NCBI GenBank assembly: GCA_963844805.1
Contig: CAWJPU010000003.1
Coordinates: 1 to 64,000 of the forward strand
DNA length: 64,000 nt
Direction of reading: 5' to 3'
Source of the DNA: JACCZR01 sp963844805
GTDB lineage: Bacteria; Actinomycetota; Thermoleophilia; Solirubrobacterales; Thermoleophilaceae
The translations under genes were made by a program, and so were the position numbers. Every line of letters starts with the position of its first letter. Position 1 is the stretch's first letter. Shown piece by piece: positions 38,344 through 47,925 of the stretch. The notes under the pieces are model-generated. The model searched no databases. It was given only the letters and a program-made list of their open reading frames with translations, and was not told the origin of the DNA.

Positions 38344-39466
38344 GTGGGCCTGGAAGCGAGCGAGCCTCAGGAGCCCGACCCGACCGAGAGCCGCAGCGCC
38401 GCCGGCGGCCCGCGCATCCCGCGCTGGCTCGACGAGGCCGCCGCGCTGTCCTGGCGCCTGCTGCTGGTGGCCGCGGCGCTGGTGCTGGTGCTCTACGCGC
38501 TCGCCCAGATCCGGCTGATCGTGCTGCCGGTGATCATCGCCCTGTTCGCGACCGCGCTGCTGAACCGCCCCGACGCGCTTCCTGCGCAAGCGCGGGCTCG
38601 GGCCCGGGCATGGCCGCCTTCACCGCGCTGTTCGTGGCGGTGGCGGCCGATCACGATCGCTGGTCATCGTGGTCGCCCCCTCGGTGGGCGGCGAGTTCGG
38701 CCAGCTCGACGACCGCGTGCGCGACGGCATCACCGAGGTCACCGACGCGCTGGAGGGCGGCCCGCTGGAGATCGACCGCCGCGACATCGACCGGGCGGTG
38801 GACCGCGCCCAGGACCAGATCGGCGCCGACAGCGGCGCCATCGGCAAGCGCCTGCTGAGCGGCGCGCTGCTGGTGGGCGAGCTGATCGCCGGGGCGCTGC
38901 TGGCGCTGGTGCTGACCTTCTTCTTCCTCAAGGACGGCGAGTACATGTGGCACTGGCTGACCAGCTTCTTCTCCGAGCCCTTCCGCAACGACCTGCGCGC
39001 GATCGGCGACCGCGGCTGGGACACGCTGTCGCGCTACCTGGGCGGCCTGGCGATCGTCGCGGCCTGCGACACCGCCCTGATATCGCTCGTGCTGGTGCTG
39101 GTCGGGCGTGCCGCTGGTGGTCCCGCTGGCCTGCCTGACCTACGTGGGCGCCTTCATCCCCGTGGTCGGCGCCACCTTGGCCGGGTTGGTCTCCGCGCTG
39201 GTCGCCCTGGTCTCGCTCGGGCCCCTGGAGATGGGGATCATGGTGGTCGGCCACCTTCATCATCCAGCAGATCGACGGCGACGTCGTCCACCCGCTGGTG
39301 GTGGGCCGCGCGGTGCAAGCTCCACCCGGTCACGATCCTGCTGTCGGTGACCACCGGGGGCATCCTCGCCGGGGTCGCCGGGGCCTTCATCGCGGTCCCG
39401 GTGGCGGCCGTGATCAGCTCCACGATCGCCTACGTGAGGGAGCGGCCGGCGGCCGCCCCGACCTGA
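38344..39466 (+). CDS. AI-2E family transporter (YhhQ/PerM type permease), frameshifted
   Basis: GTG 38344. It begins with a short acidic tail, then membrane helices LLLVAAALVLVLYALAQIRL and VIIALFATALLNRP. After two indels near 38580-38660 follows a periplasmic loop with VGGEFGQLDDRVRDGITEVT, then helices GELIAGALLALVLTFFFLKD, LVVPLACLTYVGAFIPVVGA (family motif region) and ILLSVTTGGILAGVAGAFIA, ending VRERPAAAPT. Small-molecule export; substrate unknown. It is inserted in the opposite direction between dxs and tlyA. Confidence 0.82.
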
Positions 39467-39517
39467 CTGTGACCGCCCTCACACATCGTTAGTTGACTCG
39501 CGGGTAGGTTCGTTGTC

Positions 39518-39892
39518 GTGAACGCTCCCGCGCCATCTCCCCCGGTCTTCGCGCCGGGCTCCTGGTCGGAATCGGCTCCGCTCTGTTCGCGGTGCCCGTT
39601 CGCGATCGGCCTGAGCCTGCCGGCCGTGGTGACCGGCGTCGTGGTGGGCATCCTGGCCATCGGCCTCGGCCTCGCCGGCACCGCGCCCGAGGGCCGCGGG
39701 ACCATCCCCATCTCCGCCCACGCGGTCTACGACGCCGGCCTCGCCGCCGGCCTCATCCTCACCGCCGTGGCCTTCGCCGTCTACGGCGAGACCGCCGCAG
39801 CCGCCTTCTTCTTCGCCACCGGACTCGTCCAGCTGGTGCTCAGCGCGATCACGCGCTACACGGCCGGCCGGTCCCCAAGCTTCCTCCGATAG
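39518..39892 (+). CDS. Small membrane protein
   Basis: 124 residues from GTG 39518. Three hydrophobic segments: LPAVVTGVVVGILAIGLGLA, AHAVYDAGLAAGLILTAVAF and AAAAFFFATGLVQLVLSAIT. It has Cys residues near the N-terminus (LCSRCPF). No family assigned. Follows the permease on the same strand and is closed by a strong terminator. Confidence 0.65.
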   Translation: MNAPAPSPPVFAPGSWSESAPLCSRCPFAIGLSLPAVVTGVVVGILAIGLGLAGTAPEGRGTIPISAHAVYDAGLAAGLILTAVAFAVYGETAAAAFFFATGLVQLVLSAITRYTAGRSPSFLR

Positions 39893-39919
39893 ATCACATA
39901 CGCATCACTCCTCCCTCGG

Positions 39920-39945
39920 AAACGGCCCGCTTCGGCGGGCCGTTT
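39920..39945. terminator. Strong bidirectional intrinsic terminator
   Basis: An 11-bp stem AAACGGCCCGC / GCGGGCCGTTT with a TTCG tetraloop, flanked by T-rich sequence. It separates the convergent small membrane protein and dxs genes. Confidence 0.9.
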
Positions 39946-39966
39946 CTATTCCGGGGAGGGCGCCGG

Positions 39967-41910
39967 CTAGGCGAGGACGCGGCCGCTGGGCTCGAGCACG
40001 GCCTCGGCCACCCGGCCGGCCACCGCCTCGGGGGTCAGCCCGACCTCCTCGCGCAGCAGCGTGGGCTTGCCGTGGGTGACGTAGCGGTCGGGCAGGCCGA
40101 AGCGCAGCACGCGCGCGGAGCCCAGCAGGTCGTGGTCGGCCAGGTGCTCGACCACCGCGGAGCCGAAGCCCCCGGCCAGCACGTTCTCCTCGACGGTCAC
40201 CAGCACCTCGTGCTCGTCGACCAGGCGGGCGATCAGCTCGCCGTCCAGCGGCTTGGCGAAGCGGGCGTCGGCCACGGTGGCCTCGATGCCGTGCTCGTCC
40301 TCGAGCAGCCCCGCGGCGCCCAGCGCGACCGGCACGCCGTAGCCGTAGCCGAGGAAGGCGACCCGCGAGCCCTCGCGCAGCACCTCGCCGCGGCCGATCT
40401 CCAGCACCTCGGGACGCTCGGGCAGCGGCACGCCCTCGGCCTCGCCGCGCGGGTAGCGCAGGGCGAACGGCCCGTCGTCGAGCACCAGCGCGGTGTGCAG
40501 CATGTGCTTGAGCTCGGCCTCGTCGCGCGGGGCCATCAGGGTCATGTTGGGCAGGCAGCGCTGCCAGGAGATGTCGAAGGCGCCGTGGTGGGTGGGCCCG
40601 TCGTCGCCGACCAGGCCGGCGCGGTCCATGGCGAAGACCACGTTGAGGTTCTGCAGGCAGACGTCGTGGACGATCTGGTCGAAGCCGCGCTGCAGGAAGG
40701 TGGAGTAGATGGCGGCGACCGGCTTCGCGCCCTGCAGCGCCATGCCGGCGGCGAACAGCACCGCGTGCTGCTCGGCGATGCCCACGTCGTAGTACTGGTC
40801 GGGACGCGCCTTCTGGAGGATGTTCAGCCCGGTGCCCGAGTTCATCGCGGCGGTGATGCCGACCACCCGCTCGTCGCGCTCGCACTCCTCGACCATCGCG
40901 TCGCCGAAGACCTTCGTGTACTGCGGGGCGACGGGGGCCTTGGGCGCCTCGGCCTTCTTGGGGGCGGGGGCGCGGTTGAGGATGGCGTTCGCCTTGGCGG
41001 CGTGCCACTTCTCCATGCCCTCCAGGCCGCCGCCCTCGGCGGGCTCGAAGCCCTTGCCCTTGACGGTGTTGATGTGGACGACGACCGGCCGCTGGGCGTC
41101 CAGCGCCTCGCCGATCGCCTCGCGCAGCGCGCCGACGTCGTGGCCGTCGACCATGCCGACGTAGGCGAGGTTGAGCTCCTCGAAGAACAGCCCCGGGGCC
41201 CAGTAGGCCTTCAGCGACTCCTTGAGGATCGGGCCCAGGTGCTCGATGCGCCGGCCGATGCCGGCGGGCAGCTTGGTCAGGCCCTCCTCGACGTCCTCCC
41301 GCGCGCGGTGCAGCTTGGGATTCAGGCGCGCGCGGGTGAACAGGCGCGACAGCGCACCGACGTTGGGCGCAATCGACATGCCGTTGTCGTTGAGCACGAT
41401 CACGATCGGCAGGTCCATGCCGCCGGCGTTGTGCAGCGCCTCGAAGGCCACGCCGCCGGTCAGGGCGCCGTCGCCGATCACCGCGACGACCTTGCCGTCC
41501 TCGCCGCGGCCCTGGCGCATGGCCTCCTTCAGCCCGACCGCGTAGGACACCGAGGTCGAGGCGTGGCCGGCGCCCATGATGTCGTGCTCGGACTCGTGGA
41601 TGGAGCAGAAGGGCGCGAGGCCGCCGTACTTGCGGATGGTGTCGAGACGGTCGCGGCGGCCGGTCAGGACCTTGTGCGGGTAGGCCTGGTGGCCGACGTC
41701 CCACAGGACCTTGTCGGCGGGCGAGTCGAGCAGGCTGTGCAGCGCCACCGACAGCTCGCAGGTCCCGAGGTTGGCGCCGAAGTGCCCGCCGATCTCGCCG
41801 ATCGTGTCGATGATCAGCTCGCGGACCTCCTGGGCCACCTGCTGGAGCTGGTCGTCGCTGAGGCCCTTCAGGTCGTCGGGGCCGTCGATCTTGTCCAGGA
41901 GGGGGGTCAC
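39967..41910 (-). CDS. dxs: 1-deoxy-D-xylulose-5-phosphate synthase
   Basis: 647 residues, intact. Thiamine diphosphate site GDGALTGGVAFEALHNAG near 147-165 with downstream NDNGMSIAPNVGALSRLF. The transketolase pyrimidine domain has VGIAEQHAVLFAAGMALQ (catalytic Glu) and DDGPTHHGAFDISW. First step of the MEP isoprenoid pathway. GTG 41910 overlaps the polyprenyl synthase stop (GTGA), so both isoprenoid genes are coupled. Confidence 0.97.
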   Translation of the reverse strand: MTPLLDKIDGPDDLKGLSDDQLQQVAQEVRELIIDTIGEIGGHFGANLGTCELSVALHSLLDSPADKVLWDVGHQAYPHKVLTGRRDRLDTIRKYGGLAPFCSIHESEHDIMGAGHASTSVSYAVGLKEAMRQGRGEDGKVVAVIGDGALTGGVAFEALHNAGGMDLPIVIVLNDNGMSIAPNVGALSRLFTRARLNPKLHRAREDVEEGLTKLPAGIGRRIEHLGPILKESLKAYWAPGLFFEELNLAYVGMVDGHDVGALREAIGEALDAQRPVVVHINTVKGKGFEPAEGGGLEGMEKWHAAKANAILNRAPAPKKAEAPKAPVAPQYTKVFGDAMVEECERDERVVGITAAMNSGTGLNILQKARPDQYYDVGIAEQHAVLFAAGMALQGAKPVAAIYSTFLQRGFDQIVHDVCLQNLNVVFAMDRAGLVGDDGPTHHGAFDISWQRCLPNMTLMAPRDEAELKHMLHTALVLDDGPFALRYPRGEAEGVPLPERPEVLEIGRGEVLREGSRVAFLGYGYGVPVALGAAGLLEDEHGIEATVADARFAKPLDGELIARLVDEHEVLVTVEENVLAGGFGSAVVEHLADHDLLGSARVLRFGLPDRYVTHGKPTLLREEVGLTPEAVAGRVAEAVLEPSGRVLA

Positions 41911-42798
41911 GTCTGGCGGGTGAGGATGTAGTCGGAGATTCGCTCTAGCTCTTGGGTCTGTCCACCGGCCTCGGCCAACGCCTCCCGCGCCTTGGCGTGC
42001 GACTCGCCGGCCAAGCGGCGCGCCCCGTCGAGCCCGAAGACGCTCACGTAGGTCCGCTTGCCGTGACGCTCGTCGGACCCGCGTGGCTTCCCGAGCTCGG
42101 CCTCGTCTCCCGTCACGTCGAGGATGTCGTCGACGATCTGGAACAAGACGCCCAACTCAGCCGCGAAACGGCGTAGGGCGATTGTGGCAGAACCCTCTTC
42201 TCCCACCAGTGACAATGCGCACCCGACCGACGCGGCGATCAGTCGGCCGGTCTTCAGCTCGTGCAGGCGGCGCAGCGCGTCGGCGTCGAGGTCGTCAGGG
42301 GCGCTGACGTCGACGTACTGGCCACCCACCATCCCCTCGGTGCCCGCCGCGGTCACCAGCTCCAGCGCGGCGGCCAGCACGCGGTCCGGCGCCTGGGGCT
42401 GATCGCGCAGCACCAGCCGCAGCGCCTCGGCGAACAGGCCGTCGCCGGCGAGGATCGCCACGTCCTCGCCGTGGGCGACGTGGCAGGTCGGCTGCCCGCG
42501 GCGCAGGTCGTCGTCGTCCATCGCGGGCAGGTCGTCGTGGATCAGCGAGTAGGTGTGCACCATCTCGAGCGCGCCCGCCAGCGGCAGGAGCTCGCGCGGT
42601 GTCGCGGCCCAGCGCCTTGCCGGTGGCCAAGGCCAGCACGGGCCGGATGCGCTTGCCGCCGGCGAGCAGCGAGTAGCGCATCGCCTCCACCAGGCCGGCG
42701 ATCGAGGCCTCGTCGGTGAAGGCGAGCGACTCCAGGTACTCCTCGACCTCGTGCTGGAGGTCCGTCGGGTAGGTCGCCTCTTGCGCCGAGGCGGTCAC
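41907..42798 (-). CDS. ispA: Polyprenyl (farnesyl/geranylgeranyl) diphosphate synthase, frameshifted
   Basis: GTG 42798. The N-terminal LVEAMRYSLLAGGKRIRPVL leads to an indel near 42600. Then come the first Asp-rich motif HDDLPAMDDDDLRRGQPTCH, HELKTGRLIAASV, and the second Asp-rich motif FQIVDDILDVTGDEAELGKP. Chain length cannot be read safely. It makes isoprenoid diphosphates from the MEP products. Overlaps xseB and dxs by GTGA. Confidence 0.9.
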
Positions 42799-42992
42799 AG
42801 CAGGCGTTCCTGGCCCTCCAGGTCGCCGCGCTCGGCGTCGCGCGCCGCCGCGTCCAGCTCGGACCCCAGCCGCGCCGCCAGCTCGGCGCAGCGCTCCACG
42901 GCCTCCGCCGCCTCGGCCCTGTCGAGCTCGCCCGCGCGCAGGCGCCCGGCGAGGGTCTCCAGCTCTGCCGCCAGCGCGTCGAGATCGCTCAC
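42795..42992 (-). CDS. xseB: Exodeoxyribonuclease VII small subunit
   Basis: 65 residues: LDALAAELETLAGRLRAGEL, DRAEAAEAVERCAELAARLG, two helices of the XseB fold. GTG 42992 overlaps the nusB stop (GTGA) and the stop overlaps ispA. The large subunit xseA, normally adjacent, is not in this window. Size and helix spacing fit XseB. Confidence 0.75.
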   Translation of the reverse strand: MSDLDALAAELETLAGRLRAGELDRAEAAEAVERCAELAARLGSELDAAARDAERGDLEGQERLL

Positions 42993-43378
42993 TGGGCAGG
43001 GGCCTCCGTAGCGGCCCGGTGGGCGGCGCCCAGCACGCCGTTGACGAATTTCGGAGCGTCGGCCGAGCACAGCTCTTTCGCGGCCTCGACGGCCTCGTCG
43101 ATTACCACCTCGGGGGGCACGTCGGGCCGGCTGGTGAGCTCGTGCAGGGCCACGCGCATGATGCTCTTCTCCAGCGGCGCGATGCGGTCCAGCGGCCAGT
43201 CGATCGAGTAGTGCTCGATCACCGCGTCGAGGTCGGGGCGGTCGCGCTGGACCCCCTCCACCAGCTCGCGGGTGAACTCGCGCGCGGTGGGCTCGAGCAG
43301 CTCGCCCGGCGGGCGGCCGGTCACCTCGGCCTGGTAGAGCGCCACGACCGCGGCGCGGCGCTGATCGGAGCGCTTCAC
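42989..43378 (-). CDS. nusB: Transcription antitermination factor NusB
   Basis: 129 residues. All-helical: RRAAVVALYQAEVTGRPPGE, LDAVIEHYSIDWPLDRIAPL, EKSIMRVALHELTSRPDVPP, EVVIDEAVEAAKELCSADAP and KFVNGVLGA. These are the conserved NusB landmarks. GTG 43378 overlaps the efp stop. It works in rRNA antitermination. Confidence 0.93.
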   Translation of the reverse strand: MKRSDQRRAAVVALYQAEVTGRPPGELLEPTAREFTRELVEGVQRDRPDLDAVIEHYSIDWPLDRIAPLEKSIMRVALHELTSRPDVPPEVVIDEAVEAAKELCSADAPKFVNGVLGAAHRAATEAPAQ

Positions 43379-43935
43379 GCGCGGGACACGTAGGCCCCGG
43401 AGCGCGTGTCCACGCGCACGCGGTCGCCGACGTTGACGAACAGCGGCACGCGGACGGTCACCCCGGACTCCAGCTGGGCGGGCTTCTCGCCGCCGCCGCT
43501 CGCGGTGTCGCCCTTCACGCCCGGCTCGGTGTCGGTCACCTCGAGCTCGACCGCGCTCGGGATCTGCACGTCGGAGGGCTGCTCGTCGACGTACAGCAGC
43601 TCGATCTCCTCGTTGGGGGTGATCCACTGCAGCTGCTCGGACACCGAGTCCTCGGGCAGGCTGAGCTGGTCGTAGGACTCCAGGTCCATGAAATGGGCGT
43701 CGGTGCCGTCGGCGTACAGGTACTGCATGCGCCGCGTCTCGGTCCGGATCGGCCGGAACTTCTCGCCGGCGCGGAAGGTCTTGTCGAGCACGGCGCCGTC
43801 CTGCACGCGGCGCAGCTTGGTGCGCACGAATGCCCCGCCCTTGCCGGGCTTGACGTGCTGGAACTCGAGGATCTTGAACGTGGTGCCGTCGACCTCGATG
43901 TGGGTGCCGTTCTTGAACTGGTTGGTGGAGATCAC
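43375..43935 (-). CDS. efp: Translation elongation factor P
   Basis: 186 residues, ATG 43935. The KOW-like domain 1 has the tip loop KPGKGGAFVRTKLR with the potential modified Lys. Domains 2 and 3 end SGVTVRVPLFVNVGDRVRVD followed by TRSGAYVSRA. It relieves ribosome stalling at polyproline. First gene of the efp-nusB-xseB-ispA-dxs chain, where all junctions are 4-bp GTGA overlaps. Confidence 0.96.
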   Translation of the reverse strand: MISTNQFKNGTHIEVDGTTFKILEFQHVKPGKGGAFVRTKLRRVQDGAVLDKTFRAGEKFRPIRTETRRMQYLYADGTDAHFMDLESYDQLSLPEDSVSEQLQWITPNEEIELLYVDEQPSDVQIPSAVELEVTDTEPGVKGDTASGGGEKPAQLESGVTVRVPLFVNVGDRVRVDTRSGAYVSRA

Positions 43936-43959
43936 GCCGCCAGTGAGGTTAGCTCCGGC

Positions 43960-44986
43960 TCAGCCGTCGGCCGCGTCCTCGAGCGCGGGCTGGCCGCGGC
44001 CGAGCATCGCGTCCTCCCCCTCGGTGGCGAACACGTGGAGGCCGAAGCGCTTGGAGATCGCCTCGCACACGCTGACGCCCCTGACGCTGTTGCCGTAGTC
44101 GTCCAACCCCGGCGAGTAGACGGCGATGCCGAGCTTGCCCGGCACCACCGCGAGGATGGCGCCGCTGACCCCGCTCTTGGCCGGGAAGCCGATCGAGTAC
44201 GCCCACTGGCCGGCGGCGTCGTACATCCCGCACGTGTACATCGTGCTGAGCAGGTCGCGCACGCGGCTGCGGGGCAGCGCCTGCTCGTGGCTGAAGGGGT
44301 TCGTGCAGCCGTGGGCCAGGGTCGCGGCCATCACCGCGAGCTGCGAGCAGGTGACGTGCACCGAGCACTGGCGCAGGTACAGCGCGAGCAGCTCCTCGAC
44401 GTCGCCGCGGAGCATCTCCTCGGCGCGCATGAGATAGGCGGTGGCCCGGTTGCGGTCCGCCCCGCGCAGCTCGCGCACGAAGGTGCGCTCGTCGACGTCG
44501 AGCGACTCGTCGCCCGCGCAGGTGCGCATGACGTCGAGGATGCGCTCGACCTTCCGCTCGGCGGTGCCCCCGTGGACGAGGTCGGTGGTCACCAGCGCCC
44601 CCGCGTTCACCATCGGGTTGTGCGGGCGGTGGTTTCGCTCGTCGAACACGATCGAGTTGAACGAGTCGCCGCTGGGCTCGACGCCTACACGCGCCAGCAC
44701 TTTTTCGCGCGAGTTGTCGGCGAGCGCGAGCGCGTAGGCGAAGACCTTTGACACCGAATGCAGCGGGAACGGCGTGTCGTGGTCGCCGACCGTGTGGAGC
44801 TGGCCGTCGCACCGTCGCGAGACAGATGGCGAAGCGGTCGCGCTCCTCCCCGGCCTCCTCGGGCGGGTAGTAGCCGCGGCCGGAGTCGTAGTACTGGGTC
44901 ACCCGCTCCGAGTGCATCGGCAGGTGGCGCTGGTAGAGCTCCTGGAGCCGCTCGTCGACCTGTGCGCTGATGGCAGAGCTGGGCAT
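43960..44986 (-). CDS. glsA: Glutaminase, frameshifted
   Basis: ATG 44986; about 342 residues over two frames joined near 44815. N-terminal VDERLQELYQRHLPMHSERV; then VSKVFAYALALADN (the SxxK catalytic motif region), NSIVFDERNHRPHNPMVNAG, VTCSQLAVMAATLAHGCTNP, YDAAGQWAYSIGFPAKSGVS and GGILAVVPGKLG-like AILAVVPGKLGIAVYSPGLD. It deaminates glutamine to glutamate. Unlinked to neighbours by overlap. Confidence 0.9.
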
Positions 44987-45037
44987 GGCGCCTGATGATG
45001 GCGCGATTCGCCGGCCGGGGGATAGATTGGCGCCAGG

Positions 45038-45778
45038 ATGGACGTCGCGGTCCTCGCGCTCGCCGGCTGTGCGACCGCGCTAGCCACTGGCCTCGGGGCG
45101 CTTCCGGTCTCGCGGCTCGGGGACCGCGCCGACGAGCTGCGCCCGCTCCTCTGGGGACTGACCGTCGGACTGATGGGGGTCGCGGCGGTCGTCGGCCTGC
45201 TGCTGCCGGCCTTCCGCGAGGGCTCCACGGGGTCGGCCGTCGCGGGCCTGGCGGTCGGGGTCGTGTTCCTGCTCGCCTCCCGGCGGCTGCTGTCGCACCG
45301 CGACGTCCACGTCGGAACGCTCTCGGGCGCCGGCGTGCGCCGGTCGGCGCTGGTGTTCGCCGTGCTGCTCGTGCACAGCCTCCCCGAGGGCTTCGCGCTG
45401 GGTACGGCGTTCGCCTCGGACACCGCGGGTCTGAGCCTGTTCGTGTTCCTCGCGATCGCCCTGCAGAACGTCCCCGAGGGCACGAGCGTCGCCATCCCGA
45501 TGGAGGCCGCCGGCTTCCGGCCTGGCCAGCAGTTCTGGGCGGCTGTCCTCACCAGCCTCCCCCAGCCCGTGGGCGCGGTGATCGCCTACGCGCTCGTCCA
45601 GGAGATCGAGGCCCTGCTCCCTTTCTCGTTCGCCTTCGCCGCCGGGGCCATGCTCGCGCTGGTCCTGGTCGAGCTGGTGCCGCAGGCCTTCCGGCGCGGT
45701 CATCTGGCGCTTGCCACCGCCGGCACGGCCGGGGGAGGGCTGGTCATGGCGCTGCTGGCATTGACGCTAGGCGTCTGA
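45038..45778 (+). CDS. ZIP family divalent metal transporter
   Basis: 246 residues, eight hydrophobic helices. Helix 4 has the metal-binding LVHSLPEGFALGTAF (HSxPEG) and helix 5 IALQNVPEGTSVAIP (QNxPEG). It is a zinc-type importer or, in the GufA branch, possibly of other divalent metals. Single gene with ATG 45038 in a short gap after divergent glsA. Confidence 0.88.
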   Translation: MDVAVLALAGCATALATGLGALPVSRLGDRADELRPLLWGLTVGLMGVAAVVGLLLPAFREGSTGSAVAGLAVGVVFLLASRRLLSHRDVHVGTLSGAGVRRSALVFAVLLVHSLPEGFALGTAFASDTAGLSLFVFLAIALQNVPEGTSVAIPMEAAGFRPGQQFWAAVLTSLPQPVGAVIAYALVQEIEALLPFSFAFAAGAMLALVLVELVPQAFRRGHLALATAGTAGGGLVMALLALTLGV

Positions 45779-45815
45779 GCGCGCGGTCACCCAGCAGTGC
45801 GGGATGCCGCGGCGC

Positions 45816-46493
45816 TTACGGAAGCCGCCCTTCCTCCCGCAGCTTCGCCATGTGCGCGCGCAGCGTCAGCGCCGCCGCCGGGCGCAGGTGCTCGGGGGCG
45901 TCGGGCCACGCTCGGTCCAGCAGCTCGTCCTCGCTGCGGGCGCCGTCCTCCAGGGCTTCGAGCAGGCGCCGCTCGCGGTCGAGTCGGTGCTCCAGGTACT
46001 CGTCGATCTTGGCGTGCGGGTCCCAGACGTAGGGGCCGTGGCCCGGGCACAGGACCTCGAGGTCGAGGGCCCGCAGCCGCCGCAGGGAGTCGAGGTAGGC
46101 CCCGAGCGATCCCTCGTCAGGCGAGATGAACACGCTGCCCTCGCCCAACACGGTGTCGCCGGTGAACAGCGTCCGGCCCACCAGCAGGCAGACGCTGTCG
46201 GGCGAGTGGCCGGGGGTGGAGAGCGCGGTGAAGGGCCCGGCCCGCTCGCCCTCTCCCGGTCGGTGCACCGGGACGCCGAAGGAGTCGGCGGCCTCGGAGT
46301 GGTCGGCGTGCCCGTGGGTGAGCACCACCGCCTCCACCTCGCCCGCGGCGGCGCGGATCGCCTCCAGGTGCTCGGCGAGCAGCGGGCCCGGGTCGACCAC
46401 CCAGCCGCCCACCACATAGCTGTTCGTCCCCTCCAGCGTCAGCGGCGAGGGGTTGTCCGCGCGCACGCGGGTGACCTGCGGGGGTTCGCGCAC
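45816..46493 (-). CDS. MBL-fold metallo-hydrolase (LactB2-like)
   Basis: About 225 residues from GTG 46493; an in-frame start at 46589 would overlap the divergent gene and is less likely. Motifs: VVLTHGHADHSEAADSFGVP (HxHxDH), LSTPGHSPDSVCLLV (His), LFTGDTVLG (Asp) and VLCPGHGPYVWDP (His). A C-terminal winged-helix-like tail (LLEALEDGARSEDELLDRAW) is typical of the LACTB2/beta-lactamase-like group. Divergent from the RsbW-like gene, with a 16-bp palindrome between them. Confidence 0.85.
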   Translation of the reverse strand: MREPPQVTRVRADNPSPLTLEGTNSYVVGGWVVDPGPLLAEHLEAIRAAAGEVEAVVLTHGHADHSEAADSFGVPVHRPGEGERAGPFTALSTPGHSPDSVCLLVGRTLFTGDTVLGEGSVFISPDEGSLGAYLDSLRRLRALDLEVLCPGHGPYVWDPHAKIDEYLEHRLDRERRLLEALEDGARSEDELLDRAWPDAPEHLRPAAALTLRAHMAKLREEGRLP

Positions 46494-46540
46494 GGGCGAG
46501 ATCTTGCCTGCCAATGTTGGGAACCGCCTCCTGGTGGGTA

Positions 46541-46556
46541 TTGACTGGCCAGTCAA
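46541..46556. promoter_or_regulatory. Perfect 16-bp palindrome in a divergent promoter region
   Basis: TTGACTGGCCAGTCAA is its own reverse complement. It lies in the 74-base gap between the MBL-fold hydrolase and the ATP-binding protein genes, 12 bases before the ATG of the latter, flanked by GGGT and CCC. Form and place suit a dimeric repressor operator. The regulator is not identified. Confidence 0.65.
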
Positions 46557-46567
46557 CCCAAACATCA

Positions 46568-46987
46568 ATGACCGCCGCTGCTGCTCCATGCCCGTCCGAG
46601 GATCTCGTCAACTTGACGTTGACGGGCAGTATCGACGCGGCGGCGACGGCGCGCCGGGCGCTCGCCCGGCTGGAGGGTGAGCTCGACATCGACACGGTCG
46701 ACGTCGTGCGCCTCCTGGTGACCGAGCTGGTCACCAACAGCGTGCGCCACGCCGATGCCCAGGCGGTTGACATGCGGGTGCGCGTCTCGCGACAGCAGGT
46801 CCGTCTGGAGGTCACCGACCGCGGGCCCGGGTTCGAGTTCGAGACCCGCAGCGCCGACCAGGACCTCGAGGGCGGCTGGGGCCTGTACCTGGTCGACCGC
46901 CTCGCCGACCGCTGGGGCATCGACACCCAGGGCGGCGCCAGCCGGGTGTGGGCCGAGATGGACCGCAGCCGGCCGGGCGCCACCTAG
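46568..46987 (+). CDS. RsbW-like ATP-binding regulator (HATPase_c, anti-sigma kinase family)
   Basis: 139 residues from ATG 46568. GHKL ATPase motifs: N box LLVTELVTNSVRHADAQ, G1 box VTDRGPGFEFE, G2 box GGWGLYLVDRLADRWGI. It has no dimerisation or sensor domain, so it is of the RsbW/SpoIIAB-like anti-sigma or partner-switch type. No anti-anti-sigma or sigma gene is adjacent. Its stop codon shares CTAG with the stop of the convergent DUF72 gene. Confidence 0.8.
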   Translation: MTAAAAPCPSEDLVNLTLTGSIDAAATARRALARLEGELDIDTVDVVRLLVTELVTNSVRHADAQAVDMRVRVSRQQVRLEVTDRGPGFEFETRSADQDLEGGWGLYLVDRLADRWGIDTQGGASRVWAEMDRSRPGAT

Positions 46988-47914
46988 GCCTCCTCGCCCA
47001 GCCGCATCTGCTCGCCCTCGGGAGGCCCCGGGGGCTCCTGGCCCAGCAGCGCCCGTAGCCGCGTGGCCGCGGTGGGCGCGTCGTCGTCGCGGTTGTTGTT
47101 GAACATCACGTGCACCTCGCCCGCCTCCTCGGCCAGCCCCTGCGCGCGGCCGGCGATCTCCTCGAGCTCGTCGTCGGAGTAGACCCAGCCGAAGCGCTCG
47201 GCCACCGAGCTGCCGTGCAGGTAGCCCTCGGTGTTGCGCCCGTGCATGCGCAGATAGGCGAGCTCGCCGGCGGTAACCGCGTCCAGCGCGGGCATGATCG
47301 GGATGTGGTCGCCTGGGCGGGGCGTCCACGCCGACGTAGGCAACGTCGCGGTCCGAGAACCAGGCGAGCGTCTCCTCCAGGCGCTTCTCGCGCACCCAGC
47401 CACGGTGGCGCAGCTCGACGGCCAGGCGGTGCGGGCGCAGCGCCTCCACCAGGTCGTCGAGCTGATCCAGCCGCGACTCGCCCGGCGCGAACGCCGGCGT
47501 GAGCTGGAGCAGGAAGGCGCCCAGCTTCTCGGCCTCGATCAGGGGCTCCAGCTCAGCGAAGGTGCGCTCGACCACCGCGCGCTCCAGGTCGGGCTCGAGC
47601 AGGACCCGGCCCCGCTCGCTCGTGCGGGTGTGCTCGCGCAGGTCCTTGGGCAGCGAGTCCAGCGGCGCGGCGTGGCGGGACAGCAGCCGGTGCAGCTTCA
47701 CGTCGAAGGTGAACCCGTCCGGCGTGACCTCCGCCCAGCGCTTCACGGTGTCCGCGGCGGGGATCGCGTAGAAGGTGGAGTTGACCTCCACGGCCTCGAA
47801 CTGGGCCGAGTACCAGGGCAGCCGCTCGCGAGCGGTCATCCCCGGCGGATACCACTTCTCGACGAACCCGGGATCGGCCCAGCTGGACGTGCCGACGAGG
47901 ATGCGGCCGCTCAT
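46984..47914 (-). CDS. DUF72 family protein, frameshifted
   Basis: About 310 residues in two frames joined near 47315. It starts RILVGTSSWADPGFVEKWYP with YSAQFEAVEVNSTFYAIPAA and FTFDVKLHRLLSRHAAP, and ends with ELAYLRMHGRNTEGY and VHVMFNNNRDDDAPTAATRL. These are the TIM-barrel DUF72 (YecE-like) hallmarks; the biochemical role of the family is not established. Divergent from the ABC transporter operon. Confidence 0.88.
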
Positions 47915-47925
47915 ACAGTCACCTC

